DNA of 43,334 nt from CAYJBP01 sp964368605 (GTDB lineage: Bacteria > Bacillota > Dehalobacteriia > UBA4068), in NCBI GenBank assembly GCA_964368605.1, contig CAYJBP010000007.1, positions 1 through 43,334 on the forward strand. The letters run 5' to 3'. Made by a program: the position numbers and the translations under genes. Numbering within the stretch: the stretch's first letter is position 1; every line of letters begins with the position of its first letter. The notes below the pieces were generated by a model. The model saw only the letters and a program-made list of their open reading frames with translations, ran no database searches and was not told the DNA's origin. Positions 1 to 7,797 of this stretch are shown here, piece after piece.

Positions 1-77
<77 letters not shown>

Positions 78-125
78 CCGGTATAAATTGGCGGTATTTG
101 ACATACCTTATAAAGATAAATCGGA

Positions 126-155
126 CAATTACAAATTGGCCAATTACAAATTGGA
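126..155. repeat. 15-nt tandem direct repeat at the tRNA-Gly 3' end
   Basis: The 15-base unit CAATTACAAATTGG plus C or A occurs twice head to tail at 126-140 and 141-155. The second copy runs into the encoded CCA end of tRNA-Gly (152-154 on the minus strand). The duplication lies in the spacer between the two tRNA genes. Confidence 0.7.
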
Positions 156-225
156 GCGGGTGATGGGAATCGAACCCACGTAGCTAGCTTGGAAGGCTAG
201 AGCTCTGCCATTGAGCTACACCCGC
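152..225 (-). tRNA. tRNA-Gly (anticodon TCC)
   Basis: The minus strand gives a complete cloverleaf. The acceptor GCGGGTG pairs with CACCCGC, the D-arm starts GCTCAATGG, and the anticodon loop CTTCCAA between CTAGC and GCTAG gives anticodon TCC (reads GGA). The T-arm is GTGGGTTCGATTCCCAT and CCA is encoded at 152-154. It is the promoter-proximal gene of the Gly-Arg tRNA pair. Confidence 0.95.
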
Positions 226-257
226 GCAATTTACCAACTCTTCAAATAACCTTATCT

Positions 258-286
258 ATTATAACCCAAATCTGCACAAATTGCAA
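258..286 (-). promoter_or_regulatory. Sigma-70-type promoter for the tRNA pair
   Basis: On the minus strand TTGCAA (281-286) and a perfect TATAAT (258-263) are separated by 17 bases. Initiation is expected near 251, about 25 bases before the tRNA-Gly 5' end. Confidence 0.7.
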
Positions 287-331
287 GCATTTTCACAAAA
301 TATTAATTTTAAATGGATTTATTGCGGCAAA

Positions 332-1585
332 TTATAGCTCGACCCATTTGATATTACCACCTACCAGAGCAAGCTTATGGCAAATATCTTCATAACCTCG
401 TTCGATATGATAGGTATCGCTGATTTCGGTTATGCCTTCGGCGGCAAGCCCGGCAATAATCATGGCTGCCCCTGCTCGTAAATCGGTAGCTTTTACCTTT
501 GCGCCTTTAAGCCCTGCTACACCATTAATGATGGCGCTATGGTCTTCGGTACTAATTACGGCCGCCATCTTTTGCAGCTCACAAACATGGCGAAAACGAT
601 TTTCGAATACGGTTTCGGTAACAATGCTTTTACCCTTGGCCAAAGTTGCCAGTGCCATAAATTGCGGCTGCATATCGGTGGGAAAACCCGGATAGGGTAA
701 AGTTTTGATATCGATAGGATTAAATGGGCGCTTGCCCATAATATGAATGCCATCATAGCCTTCTTCTACCATTATCCCGGCCTCGAGCAGCTTGGCAGTT
801 ATTGATTTTAGATGTTCGGTAATTACATTGCTAACAATAAGCTCACCGCCTGTAGCTGCGGCCATTACCATAAAACTACCGGCCTCGATGCGATCGGGAA
901 TAACAATATGTTGCGCCGGGTTTAGCTTTTTAACGCCGGTAATACGGATAATAGAAGTACCGGCACCTTTAATTTGTGCCCCCATTGCGCCCAGCATATT
1001 AGCTAGATCAACAATTTCGGGCTCTTCGGCAGCATTGCCGATAATGGTATGTCCTTCGGCCAAAGATGCGGCCATCATCAAATTTTCGGTAGCACCTACG
1101 CTGGGAAAATCCAAATAAATCTGATTGCCCTGCAACTTAGTTGCCGTAGCCTCGATAAAGCCATCGCCATTAACAATCTTAGCACCCATTGCCTCAAAGC
1201 CTTTAAGATGCAAATCAATCGGGCGTGCGCCAATGGCACAGCCGCCGGGCAAAAACATCTTAACCTGGCCAAAACGAGCCAAAAGAGGGCCCATTATCAA
1301 AAAAGAAGCCCGCATTTTGCGCACCAAATCGGCCGGGGCTGCGGTTTTATTAAGTCCGGAAGTATTGATGGTTAAACATTTATTTTCAAAACCACAAATA
1401 AGCCCTAAACTGGATAAAACCTCGCACATGGTCTGTACATCGGCCAACCAGGGGCTGTCATCTATAATAGAAGTTCCATCGGCAAGCAAAGTGGCGGCCA
1501 TCAAAGGTAAAACGGCATTTTTAGCCCCGCTTACTTCAATCTGGCCATAAAGAGGCTTGCCTCCTTCAATGATAATTTTTTTCAA
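332..1585 (-). CDS. murA: UDP-N-acetylglucosamine 1-carboxyvinyltransferase (MurA)
   Basis: MurA transfers enolpyruvate from PEP to UDP-GlcNAc in the cytoplasm, the first committed step of peptidoglycan synthesis. The N-terminus has the family GAKNAVLPL motif, with its Lys-Asn pair at residues 22-23. The catalytic cysteine is Cys116 in PGGCAIGARP. I chose the TTG start at 1585 because GGAGG lies six bases upstream, the protein then begins MKKIIIEGG as MurA proteins normally do, and the 417-aa length is typical. An in-frame ATG at 1648 would add 21 residues unlike the family, although it also has a GAGGAAGGA site upstream. The gene is divergent from spoIID, its frequent neighbour in Bacillota. 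The TTG start leaves 106 bp between the two genes. Fosfomycin targets the conserved cysteine in this family. Product assignment is firm; the start is inferred. Confidence 0.95.
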   Translation of the reverse strand: MKKIIIEGGKPLYGQIEVSGAKNAVLPLMAATLLADGTSIIDDSPWLADVQTMCEVLSSLGLICGFENKCLTINTSGLNKTAAPADLVRKMRASFLIMGPLLARFGQVKMFLPGGCAIGARPIDLHLKGFEAMGAKIVNGDGFIEATATKLQGNQIYLDFPSVGATENLMMAASLAEGHTIIGNAAEEPEIVDLANMLGAMGAQIKGAGTSIIRITGVKKLNPAQHIVIPDRIEAGSFMVMAAATGGELIVSNVITEHLKSITAKLLEAGIMVEEGYDGIHIMGKRPFNPIDIKTLPYPGFPTDMQPQFMALATLAKGKSIVTETVFENRFRHVCELQKMAAVISTEDHSAIINGVAGLKGAKVKATDLRAGAAMIIAGLAAEGITEISDTYHIERGYEDICHKLALVGGNIKWVEL

Positions 1586-1691
1586 AATAGTGCCTCCGCT
1601 ATCGAGAATTTGCTCAGGGCAAAAGTCTGCTTTAATTCTATTCCACATCGATTAAAAAAATCCTTCCTCAAATCAACCTAAGGAGATTATT

Positions 1692-2684
1692 ATGCTCAAA
1701 ATTACTAAAAAGCATTGCTTTTTGGGCGCTTTAGCCCTAATTTTTTTATTGGCTGCCTATTTAGATTTACAAATTAAACAGCAGCCGCCGCTCGAAACCG
1801 CTCCATCACCGATTGAAACCGACACCGAGCCGGAAATTTTTAGCGATACCCTAAGTAATCCCGGCCCGATGATTACAATTAAGCAAGATGACGGCTCGCT
1901 TAATCAAATGCCTCTTGAGCAGTTTTTGATAGGGGTAGTAGCAGCCGAAATGCCGGCTAGTTTTGGCTTGGAAGCCTTAAAAGCCCAGGCCATAGCCGCC
2001 CGCACTTATATTATCAGTAATAGCAGCCAGTTTGGCAAACCACGTCATGATGATGCCGATACCTGCACTAATCATGCCCATTGCCAGGCTTATAGCGATA
2101 CCGAAACCTTAAAAGCACGCTGGGGTAATGATTTTGCTAAAAATTATCAATTAATCTTTACCGCCATCGAAGAAAGCTCCGGCTTGGTAATTTTTTATGA
2201 TAATAGTTTAGCCGAAAGCCCCTATTCGTCCACCTGCGGCGGCGAAACCGAGGCCGCCCATGATGTTTGGGGTAATGCCATCCCCTATTTGCAATCGGTT
2301 AGTTGTAACTGGGATAGCCATGCGCCACGTTATAGCGCAAGCACCAGCTTAAGCATTGATGAAGCGGCCACTAAGCTTGATTTAAGCACCGCCGATTTTA
2401 GCGATTTGCAATTATCCTATACCGATGGCGGCGGTATCGCGCAGGCTATTATCGGCGATAGCAGCTTTAGCGGCACCGAGCTTAGGGCGGCCTGGGGCCT
2501 TAATTCTACCAGCATCGATATTCTTATCAATCAAAACGAGGTTCTATTATCTACCCAAGGTTATGGTCATGGCGTAGGTTTATGCCAATACGGCGCCGAT
2601 GGCATGGCCAAAGCGGGCTATACGGCTGCGGAGATTATCGGCCATTATTATCAGGGGGTAGAGATTGTCGATTTTTATGATTAG
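1692..2684 (+). CDS. spoIID: SpoIID/LytB-family peptidoglycan lytic transglycosylase
   Basis: The 330-aa protein has a short basic N-terminus and one hydrophobic segment (about residues 9-26), so it is probably membrane-anchored with the enzyme outside. The SpoIID domain spans about 58-328. VVAAEMPAS holds the glutamate (Glu86) that is catalytic in studied SpoIID proteins. The DTCTNHAHCQAYSD stretch (Cys125, His128, His130, Cys131) resembles the zinc-binding motif of clostridial SpoIID. STCGG and YGHGVGLCQYGA follow, as in the family. In spore formers SpoIID degrades glycan strands during engulfment with SpoIIM and SpoIIP. It follows AAGGAGATTATT and starts ATG. Its place beside murA matches Bacillus-type order, but here the two are divergent. 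Members also occur in non-spore-formers, so this gene alone does not prove sporulation. Confidence 0.9.
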   Translation: MLKITKKHCFLGALALIFLLAAYLDLQIKQQPPLETAPSPIETDTEPEIFSDTLSNPGPMITIKQDDGSLNQMPLEQFLIGVVAAEMPASFGLEALKAQAIAARTYIISNSSQFGKPRHDDADTCTNHAHCQAYSDTETLKARWGNDFAKNYQLIFTAIEESSGLVIFYDNSLAESPYSSTCGGETEAAHDVWGNAIPYLQSVSCNWDSHAPRYSASTSLSIDEAATKLDLSTADFSDLQLSYTDGGGIAQAIIGDSSFSGTELRAAWGLNSTSIDILINQNEVLLSTQGYGHGVGLCQYGADGMAKAGYTAAEIIGHYYQGVEIVDFYD

Positions 2685-2718
2685 CGGCTAATTTAATAGT
2701 GGTAGATGTCTAAAAAGC

Positions 2719-2747
2719 TTGACCTTTAAGACTTTTAGTTTTATAAT
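2719..2747 (+). promoter_or_regulatory. Promoter for ridA
   Basis: TTGACC (2719-2724) and a perfect TATAAT (2742-2747) are separated by 17 bases, 35 bases before the ridA start codon. Confidence 0.7.
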
Positions 2748-2781
2748 ATAGTTAACAAATTAATATATTGGAGGATTTATT

Positions 2782-3153
2782 ATGAAAATCGTACACACCA
2801 GCAAGGCACCGGCCGCCATTGGCCCTTATTCGCAAGCTATTATCAGCGATAACAAATTATATACTTCCGGCCAAATTGCCCTAGATCCGCAAAGCGGCGC
2901 TTTAATCGAAGGCGATATTAAGGCTCAATCTTTACAAGTAATGGCTAACTTAGCTGCAGTTTTAGCCGAAGCAGGCACTTCTTTTGATAAAGTTATTAAA
3001 ACTACCTGCTTTTTACAAACCATGGACGACTTTGCCGCTTTTAACGAAGTTTATGCCGAATACTTTGTTGGCAAGCCGGCACGCTCTTGCGTAGAAGCCG
3101 CTCGCCTACCTAAAAACTGCTTGGTAGAAGTAGAATTAATCGCCGAAATTTAG
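2782..3153 (+). CDS. ridA: RidA-family enamine/imine deaminase
   Basis: RidA proteins hydrolyse reactive enamine/imine intermediates released by PLP-dependent dehydratases, protecting other PLP enzymes. The 123-aa length matches the family. Visible signatures are KAPAAIGPYSQA at the N-terminus, YTSGQIALDP, and the C-terminal KPARSCVEAARLP, whose Arg101 corresponds to the substrate-binding arginine of RidA. LVEVELIA follows, as is usual. It starts ATG behind TTGGAGG and forms a single-gene unit with its own promoter and a strong terminator. Substrate specificity cannot be read from sequence. Confidence 0.92.
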   Translation: MKIVHTSKAPAAIGPYSQAIISDNKLYTSGQIALDPQSGALIEGDIKAQSLQVMANLAAVLAEAGTSFDKVIKTTCFLQTMDDFAAFNEVYAEYFVGKPARSCVEAARLPKNCLVEVELIAEI

Positions 3154-3184
3154 TTTAAACTAATCGCCAAAATTAACTAATAAT

Positions 3185-3222
3185 AAAGCAGAAGCGAAGC
3201 AATAATTCGCTTCTGCTTTTTT
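3185..3222 (+). terminator. Rho-independent terminator after ridA
   Basis: A perfect 14-bp stem (AAAGCAGAAGCGAA, 3185-3198, with its complement at 3206-3219) with a 7-base loop runs into a T-tract ending at 3222. Confidence 0.9.
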
Positions 3223-3257
3223 AATTAAAGCCAAGTAAAAAAAACTTTAAAAAAATC

Positions 3258-3286
3258 TTGGCTTTTTGCTACACGTATGCTATAAT
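3258..3286 (+). promoter_or_regulatory. Promoter for the ferritin gene
   Basis: TTGGCT (3258-3263) and a perfect TATAAT (3281-3286) have a 17-base spacer, 38 bases before the ferritin ATG. I see no clear Fur or PerR box overlapping it. Confidence 0.7.
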
Positions 3287-3324
3287 CAAAACATGTACAA
3301 TATTATTAGAAGGAGGCAATATAA

Positions 3325-3840
3325 ATGACTAGCAAAAAGGCTTTAGATTTAATTAATGTACAGGTTATGAAAGAATTATATTCTGCCTATCTATATTTGG
3401 ATATGTCTACTTTTTATGCCATAAAAGGTTTAGATGGTTACAGCAATTGGTTTAATATTCAGGCCCAAGAGGAAATGGCTCATGCTATGCTTATGCGTGA
3501 ATATTTACTTAATAATGATTATGATGTTAAGCTTTTGCCTATTGATGCCCCCGATAAAGAGTTTAAGCAGCTAATCGACCCTCTTAAAGCATCTTTGGAG
3601 CATGAGCAGCTGGTTACTTCGTTAATTGATGCTATTTATGAGGCCGCTGCTGCCGATAAAGATTATCGGACTACCGATTTTATCACTTGGTTTATTAAAG
3701 AACAAGGTGAGGAAGAGAAAACCGCCGGCAGTTTAATACAAAAATTCGAGTTATTTGGCAATGATAGCCGTGGCCTTTATCTTTTAGATCAAGAATATGC
3801 GGCTCGCACTTATTCGCCGCCCAGCTTAGTGCTGGATTAA
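3325..3840 (+). CDS. ftnA: Bacterial non-haem ferritin
   Basis: This 171-aa four-helix-bundle protein would assemble into a 24-subunit shell that oxidises Fe(II) and stores it as a ferric core. All ferroxidase ligands of the FtnA type are present at the standard positions: Glu17, Glu50, His53, Glu94, Gln127 and Glu130. The E50-x-x-H53 pair lies in QAQEEMAHAML. There is no haem-binding Met signature of bacterioferritin that I can recognise. The gene starts ATG behind a strong AGAAGGAGG and is monocistronic, with its own promoter at 3258-3286 and hairpins downstream. It probably buffers iron or limits Fenton chemistry in an organism with iron-sulfur enzymes such as the molybdenum hydroxylase encoded at 26838-30483. 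Confidence 0.95.
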   Translation: MTSKKALDLINVQVMKELYSAYLYLDMSTFYAIKGLDGYSNWFNIQAQEEMAHAMLMREYLLNNDYDVKLLPIDAPDKEFKQLIDPLKASLEHEQLVTSLIDAIYEAAAADKDYRTTDFITWFIKEQGEEEKTAGSLIQKFELFGNDSRGLYLLDQEYAARTYSPPSLVLD

Positions 3841-3864
3841 GCTTTACCCTAAATCACCCCCCCT

Positions 3865-3949
3865 GTAGGGGTGGGTATGTTCCACTGGCCCACCCCTACC
3901 CCCCCCCACCAATAACAGGGAGGGACTGGGCGACATTTTATCGTCGCCC
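3865..3949. repeat. Two GC-rich hairpins between ferritin and nucleotidase genes
   Basis: An 11-bp perfect stem (GTAGGGGTGGG, 3865-3875, with 3889-3899) has a 13-base loop and is flanked by C-runs at 3857-3863 and 3899-3907. A second 7-bp stem (GGGCGAC 3928-3934 with GTCGCCC 3943-3949) follows. The GC-richness and homopolymer runs stand out from the surrounding AT-rich DNA. Neither has a clear T-tract. Confidence 0.6.
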
Positions 3950-3963
3950 TTTAAACTAAATTT

Positions 3964-4001
3964 AAAAGGGCTGTCGCAAATATTTTGCGACAGCCCTTTT
4001 T
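3964..4001. terminator. Bidirectional terminator, GGGCTGTCGC repeat copy 1
   Basis: A perfect 17-bp stem (AAAAGGGCTGTCGCAAA, 3964-3980, with 3984-4000) has a TAT loop, an A-tract on the left and a T-tract on the right. It lies between the converging ferritin and nucleotidase genes, where it can stop transcription from both sides. The stem core recurs at 15519, 20198 and 20315. Confidence 0.85.
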
Positions 4002-4018
4002 CTATTCAGTTTAATTTC

Positions 4019-6005
4019 TTATTTAGTTGGCATTGTTAATACTTGCCCCGGGAAAATTAAATCGATATTATTGATTATCCCTTTGTTTAATTCATAAATT
4101 TCCTTATAACGGCCACCATTGCTCAATTCGCTTTTGGCAATTTTCCATAAGCTATCACCACTTACTACCGTATAGGTGCCGGCAACCGGGGTGGTATCTG
4201 CTACAGGTGCCGGGGTAGGTNNNNNNNNNNNNNNNNNNNNNNNNNNNNNNNNNNNNNNNNNNNNNNNNNNNNNNNNNNNNNNNNNNNNNNNNNNNNNNNN
4301 NNNNNNNNNNNNNNNNNNNNGTAGGCTCTGGAGTAGGCTCAGGGGTTGGCTCAGGGGCTACTACCGATTCGCCACTGGCTAAAATCGTAATTCGGCCACT
4401 GCCATTAATATCGGCATATTCCTCGCCTACCACGCCATCTAAGTTTTCTACTATATAATTGATTAAAACTTCATTATCAATCATATACATTAGTTTTACC
4501 GGCTCGGCATCGGCAAACATGCTCATGCCATCACCTGCGGCCAATAATAGATAATCATGCGAAGCCACCACATACATAGCTTCTAAATCCAAAGCTGCAT
4601 CGCCTACCATTACATCTTCTACACGGTATGCGCCATCTACACTTACAAAAGCGCCTTGCTCATCTACCACCACCGAAGAGGGGATAGCAGTATTAATTGT
4701 ATAGGTAATGCCTGCTGCATGCAAAAAGCCGCCGCTTTCGCCGGGGGCATTCATGGCACCCATTTCTAAGGCATCCAAAACATTTTGGCCGCTGGCCATC
4801 ACGGTCATCGCATTATTGCCAAAAGGATGAACCTCGATAATTTGACCATAAGTAATATCGCCGGCCGGGATATCGGCACGGATACCGCCGCCATTTACGA
4901 TGGCAATATCGGCCTCGAGCATGGTTAAATAGGCATCGGCTACTAAATTACCTAAGTTAGTTTCTTGATTACGGATTAAACGCTCTTCGGTTTCCGGATC
5001 ATTTACCACCAAAGGCACATCGCTTTTAGCTACTACTTCTTGCAATAAAAGCTCGAATTCGCCATTGATTTCATCAATAGCTGCCTGCACGGTAGCATCT
5101 TTTTCGGTATATTCTTCGCCGGAAATCAATTCCGAGGTAATGGTTTCGGCAACAGGATCGATAGTGATTTTGCCCAAATTATTGAATTTATCACCGGTTT
5201 GGCTTAAGATAACATCTTCGCCATTTTCGTCTTGATAGATTTCGCCAATCATTTCGGTATGCGAATGGCCATCGATAAAGATGTCGATACCGGAAGTATT
5301 AGCGATAACATCGGTAGAACGATAAGGAGCACTGCCTTCTTCTACACCTAAATGACCAATAGCAACCACATATTCGGCGCCGGCGGCAATAGCCTCGTCG
5401 ATGGTCATTTGCACTACATCATAAAAGCCTGCGCCATCGGTATCTTCGCTAAAGCTGTAAATAAATTCACCGGCCTCGTTTTGGAAATAAGTAGGGGTAG
5501 ATTTAGTATAAGTTTCCGGGGTGGTAATGCCCAAATAGGCAATATCGATATCACCATAATTTACCATAGTATAGGCATCAAATACCGGCTCATCAGTGGT
5601 TAAATCGATAAAATTGGCCGAGATTACGGTGGCCTCTAAATCGGTCATCAACTTCATAAATTGTGGTACTTGATAATCAAATTCATGATTGCCCGGCACA
5701 AAAATATCATACTCGGTTAAATTCATTAATTCAATAATGGCCTCGCCATTGGTTAATTTACCAATCGGGCCGCCTTGCACGGCATCGCCGGCATCAACCA
5801 AGGTTACCATTTCGGCGCCGTATTCGGCCTCCATCATATCATCATAGGCGGCTACCCCGGCAAAACCTAAGCCATTTTCGATATTGGCATGGCTATCATT
5901 GGTATGAAGGATAATAATAGCATCCCCCTCGGCGGCTTGCGCAAAGGCAGCCGGTACCAAAACCAGGGCACAAATTAGCATTAGAACAATAAAACTCTTT
6001 TTCAT
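4019..6005 (-). CDS. Secreted 5'-nucleotidase/metallophosphoesterase with C-terminal LysM domain (interrupted by gap)
   Basis: UshA/YfkN-type enzyme that removes phosphate from extracellular nucleotides. Residues 1-24 form a signal peptide (MKKS, hydrophobic core, AQA cleavage). The metallophosphatase domain shows HTNDSH (Asp37, His39), DAGD (Asp74), GNHEFD (105-110), GHLGVEEG and DGHSHT. The C-terminal nucleotidase domain contains NLGNLVADA, NGGGIRADIP and EVHPFGNNAM. A (PTPE)n linker follows and enters the 100-N gap. Beyond the gap lies a typical LysM domain (YTVVSGDSLWKIAKSEL through PGQVLTMP) ending in TAA at 4019-4021. If the N-run is read literally, the frame shifts and gives a false early stop at 4155. 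The LysM frame is restored if the true gap length is a multiple of three, as expected for a 12-nt coding repeat. LysM presumably holds the enzyme on peptidoglycan. RBS AAAGGAG; own promoter upstream. Confidence 0.88.
4221..4320. other. Assembly gap (100 N)
   Basis: Exactly 100 Ns, a conventional placeholder for a gap of unknown size. It falls in the PTPE-encoding repeat of the nucleotidase gene (GAGCCTACTCCA-type units on the minus strand), which explains the assembly failure. Confidence 0.97.
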
Positions 6006-6047
6006 AAAATACTCCTTTCATTCTACCTATTTAATCATTGCCATTTT

Positions 6048-6076
6048 AGTATAGCATATTATAATTTGGCTGGCAA
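6048..6076 (-). promoter_or_regulatory. Promoter for the nucleotidase gene
   Basis: On the minus strand TTGCCA (6071-6076) and TATACT (6048-6053) are separated by 17 bases, 42 bases before the start codon. It lets the nucleotidase be transcribed independently of the upstream aro operon. Confidence 0.7.
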
Positions 6077-6111
6077 TAAAAAATCAAATATTTGGCTATA
6101 TTTTACAATTT

Positions 6112-6543
6112 TTACAGGCCGTTTACAATTAAATAATCAATAGCCCTTAAATAACCATCAAAGCCCAAGCCGCTAAAGGTTTTAAGGCAATAATCCCTTA
6201 TATAGGATATTTGCCGATAAGCCTCCCTATTGCTCAAATCCGATAAATGCACCTCGATAGCAGGTATATTTACGGCCTTTAAGGCATCGGCAATGGCAAT
6301 ACTGGTATGGGTATAAGCGGCCGGATTAATGATAATGGCATCTACTTTTTGATAGGCATTTTGAATAGCATCAATGATAGCTCCTTCATGATTGCTTTGA
6401 AAAAAGTCTACCTTAATGTTTTTATCTTGGCTATAATCTTTAATTAAGTTTTCTAAATCATTTAGGGTTTGTGTACCATAAATATGCGGCTCTCTTAGCC
6501 CTAAAAAATTAAGATTAGGGCCATTGATAATCAAAATTTTCAT
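6112..6543 (-). CDS. aroQ: 3-dehydroquinate dehydratase, type II
   Basis: This 143-aa enzyme dehydrates 3-dehydroquinate to 3-dehydroshikimate, step three of the shikimate pathway. Type II enzymes are small dodecamers unrelated to AroD. Family motifs are all visible: GPNLNFLGLREPHIYG (with the mobile-loop Arg and catalytic Tyr), NHEGAIIDAI, NPAAYTHTS and EVHLSDLSNRE. The length is normal. It is the last gene of the aro operon, 9 bases after the aroE-aroK fusion, and starts ATG behind AAGGAG. After the stop I see only a weak AT-rich stem, so some read-through into the nucleotidase gene is possible. Confidence 0.95.
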   Translation of the reverse strand: MKILIINGPNLNFLGLREPHIYGTQTLNDLENLIKDYSQDKNIKVDFFQSNHEGAIIDAIQNAYQKVDAIIINPAAYTHTSIAIADALKAVNIPAIEVHLSDLSNREAYRQISYIRDYCLKTFSGLGFDGYLRAIDYLIVNGL

Positions 6544-6552
6544 GGCTGCTCC

Positions 6553-7797
6553 TTATCTGCTAATTAAGTTGACCAAGCGATTAACACTTTGCTTGGGCCA
6601 GCCCCTTAGCCTAAATTGATGATCGGCCATTTGCCGATAAATAGGATCGCGAATGGCAAAAAGCTCCTGCAAATCGGTAGACAGGGGGCGATCTTTGGTG
6701 CTTAGATATTGCAAATCACGCTTTAAGTAAATGATTAAGCCATTTTGAGCTAAGGCAGCCCGATTATCTGCTCGCAACACGCTGCCGCCGCCGGTAGCGA
6801 TAATTTTGCCGCTTTGGCAGGAAAGTTGCTTGATGATAGCAGCCTCAATTTCCCTAAAGGCCGGCTCGCCCTGCTCTTTGATGATTTGGCCGGCGGTTTT
6901 TTGCTGCTGCTTAAAAATTTCTTGATCACTATCTATAAATTCCAAATTCATCTTTTTGGCCAGCAAAGTGCCGATGGTGCTTTTACCCACACCGGGCATG
7001 CCAATTAGCACAATATTGCTAAATAGGCTTTGACTTTGGGCTAAAACAGGTTTTAACTCACTTAAATCATGCAAACCAAAAAACAAATTATGGGCCTTTA
7101 TTGCCTGGCCAACCAGCATAGTTAAACCACCCATGGTTGGAATATTAAGCTCTTTGGCTTGCAAAACCAAATTAGTTTTTAAAGGATTGTATACTACATC
7201 CAAAACCCCACATAAATTGCTAAAGGGCTTTAAATCAAGCGCTAATTCTTGATTATTAGGATACATGCCCTGCGGCGTGGTATTAATGATAATATCGGCA
7301 TTATAGTGGCGATTGATATTCTCATAATTATCCTTGCCTTGACGCGATATAAAGATAATCTCGGCTGCTGATTTATCGATAGCCACGGCCGCCACCGTTT
7401 TAGAGGTAGCGCCGCTGCCTAAAATCAGCACCTTTTTATTATGCAAATTAATATTGGCCTTTTTGGTCAATAAATCAAAGCCAAAATAATCGGTATTATA
7501 GCCATAAAGATTACCATCCAGATTAAGAATGGTATTTACCGCCCCAATGGCCTTAGCCTGTGCCGATAATTGGCAATAAGGCATAACATCCTGCTTATAG
7601 GGGATAGTTACATTTAATCCTTTAAAATCTTTGGCTTGGATAAAGGCGGCTAATTCGGCCTGGTTAAGCTCTAATAAGTGATAATCGCTATTGCCTAAAA
7701 AGCCATGGATTTGCTTAGAATAACTATGGCCTAATTTAGCACCGATTAGGCCATAGTTAAATTTTTGCTTATTTTGGATTAAGTCCTGATATTTCAT
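6553..7797 (-). CDS. aroEK: Fused shikimate dehydrogenase-shikimate kinase (AroE-AroK)
   Basis: One 414-aa polypeptide carries two consecutive pathway enzymes. Residues about 1-255 are AroE, which reduces dehydroshikimate to shikimate with NADPH: NVTIPYK (catalytic Lys68), GAVNT, NTD (Asp103), the nucleotide-binding GSGATSK (127-133) and MGGLTMLVGQA near its end. Residues about 261-414 are shikimate kinase, which makes shikimate 3-phosphate: Walker A GMPGVGKST (266-274), FIDSD (287-291), FREIE (314-318), GGGS (336-339) and the LID motif KDRPL. There is no stop between them and the linker is short (about 245-260). The gene overlaps pheA by four bases (ATGA), so translation is probably coupled. 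No separate aroE or aroK is seen in the window. Confidence 0.93.
   Translation of the reverse strand: MKYQDLIQNKQKFNYGLIGAKLGHSYSKQIHGFLGNSDYHLLELNQAELAAFIQAKDFKGLNVTIPYKQDVMPYCQLSAQAKAIGAVNTILNLDGNLYGYNTDYFGFDLLTKKANINLHNKKVLILGSGATSKTVAAVAIDKSAAEIIFISRQGKDNYENINRHYNADIIINTTPQGMYPNNQELALDLKPFSNLCGVLDVVYNPLKTNLVLQAKELNIPTMGGLTMLVGQAIKAHNLFFGLHDLSELKPVLAQSQSLFSNIVLIGMPGVGKSTIGTLLAKKMNLEFIDSDQEIFKQQQKTAGQIIKEQGEPAFREIEAAIIKQLSCQSGKIIATGGGSVLRADNRAALAQNGLIIYLKRDLQYLSTKDRPLSTDLQELFAIRDPIYRQMADHQFRLRGWPKQSVNRLVNLISR

Noticed and set aside
1125..1550. Open frame of 141 codons on the plus strand opposite murA
   Set aside because: It lies wholly within murA on the other strand, has no RBS, and no recognisable domain. 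Similar opposite-strand frames (for example 8436-8771, 11292-11669, 20706-21020) are rejected for the same reason.
4155..4220. Apparent C-terminus of the nucleotidase reading through the Ns in the literal frame
   Set aside because: It depends on a placeholder gap length of exactly 100. The +1 frame on the far side encodes a clear LysM domain, so the literal frame is an artefact.
6077..6108. AT-only stem with T-run after aroQ
   Set aside because: Six AT pairs give a very weak hairpin. It may contribute to termination but cannot be called with confidence.
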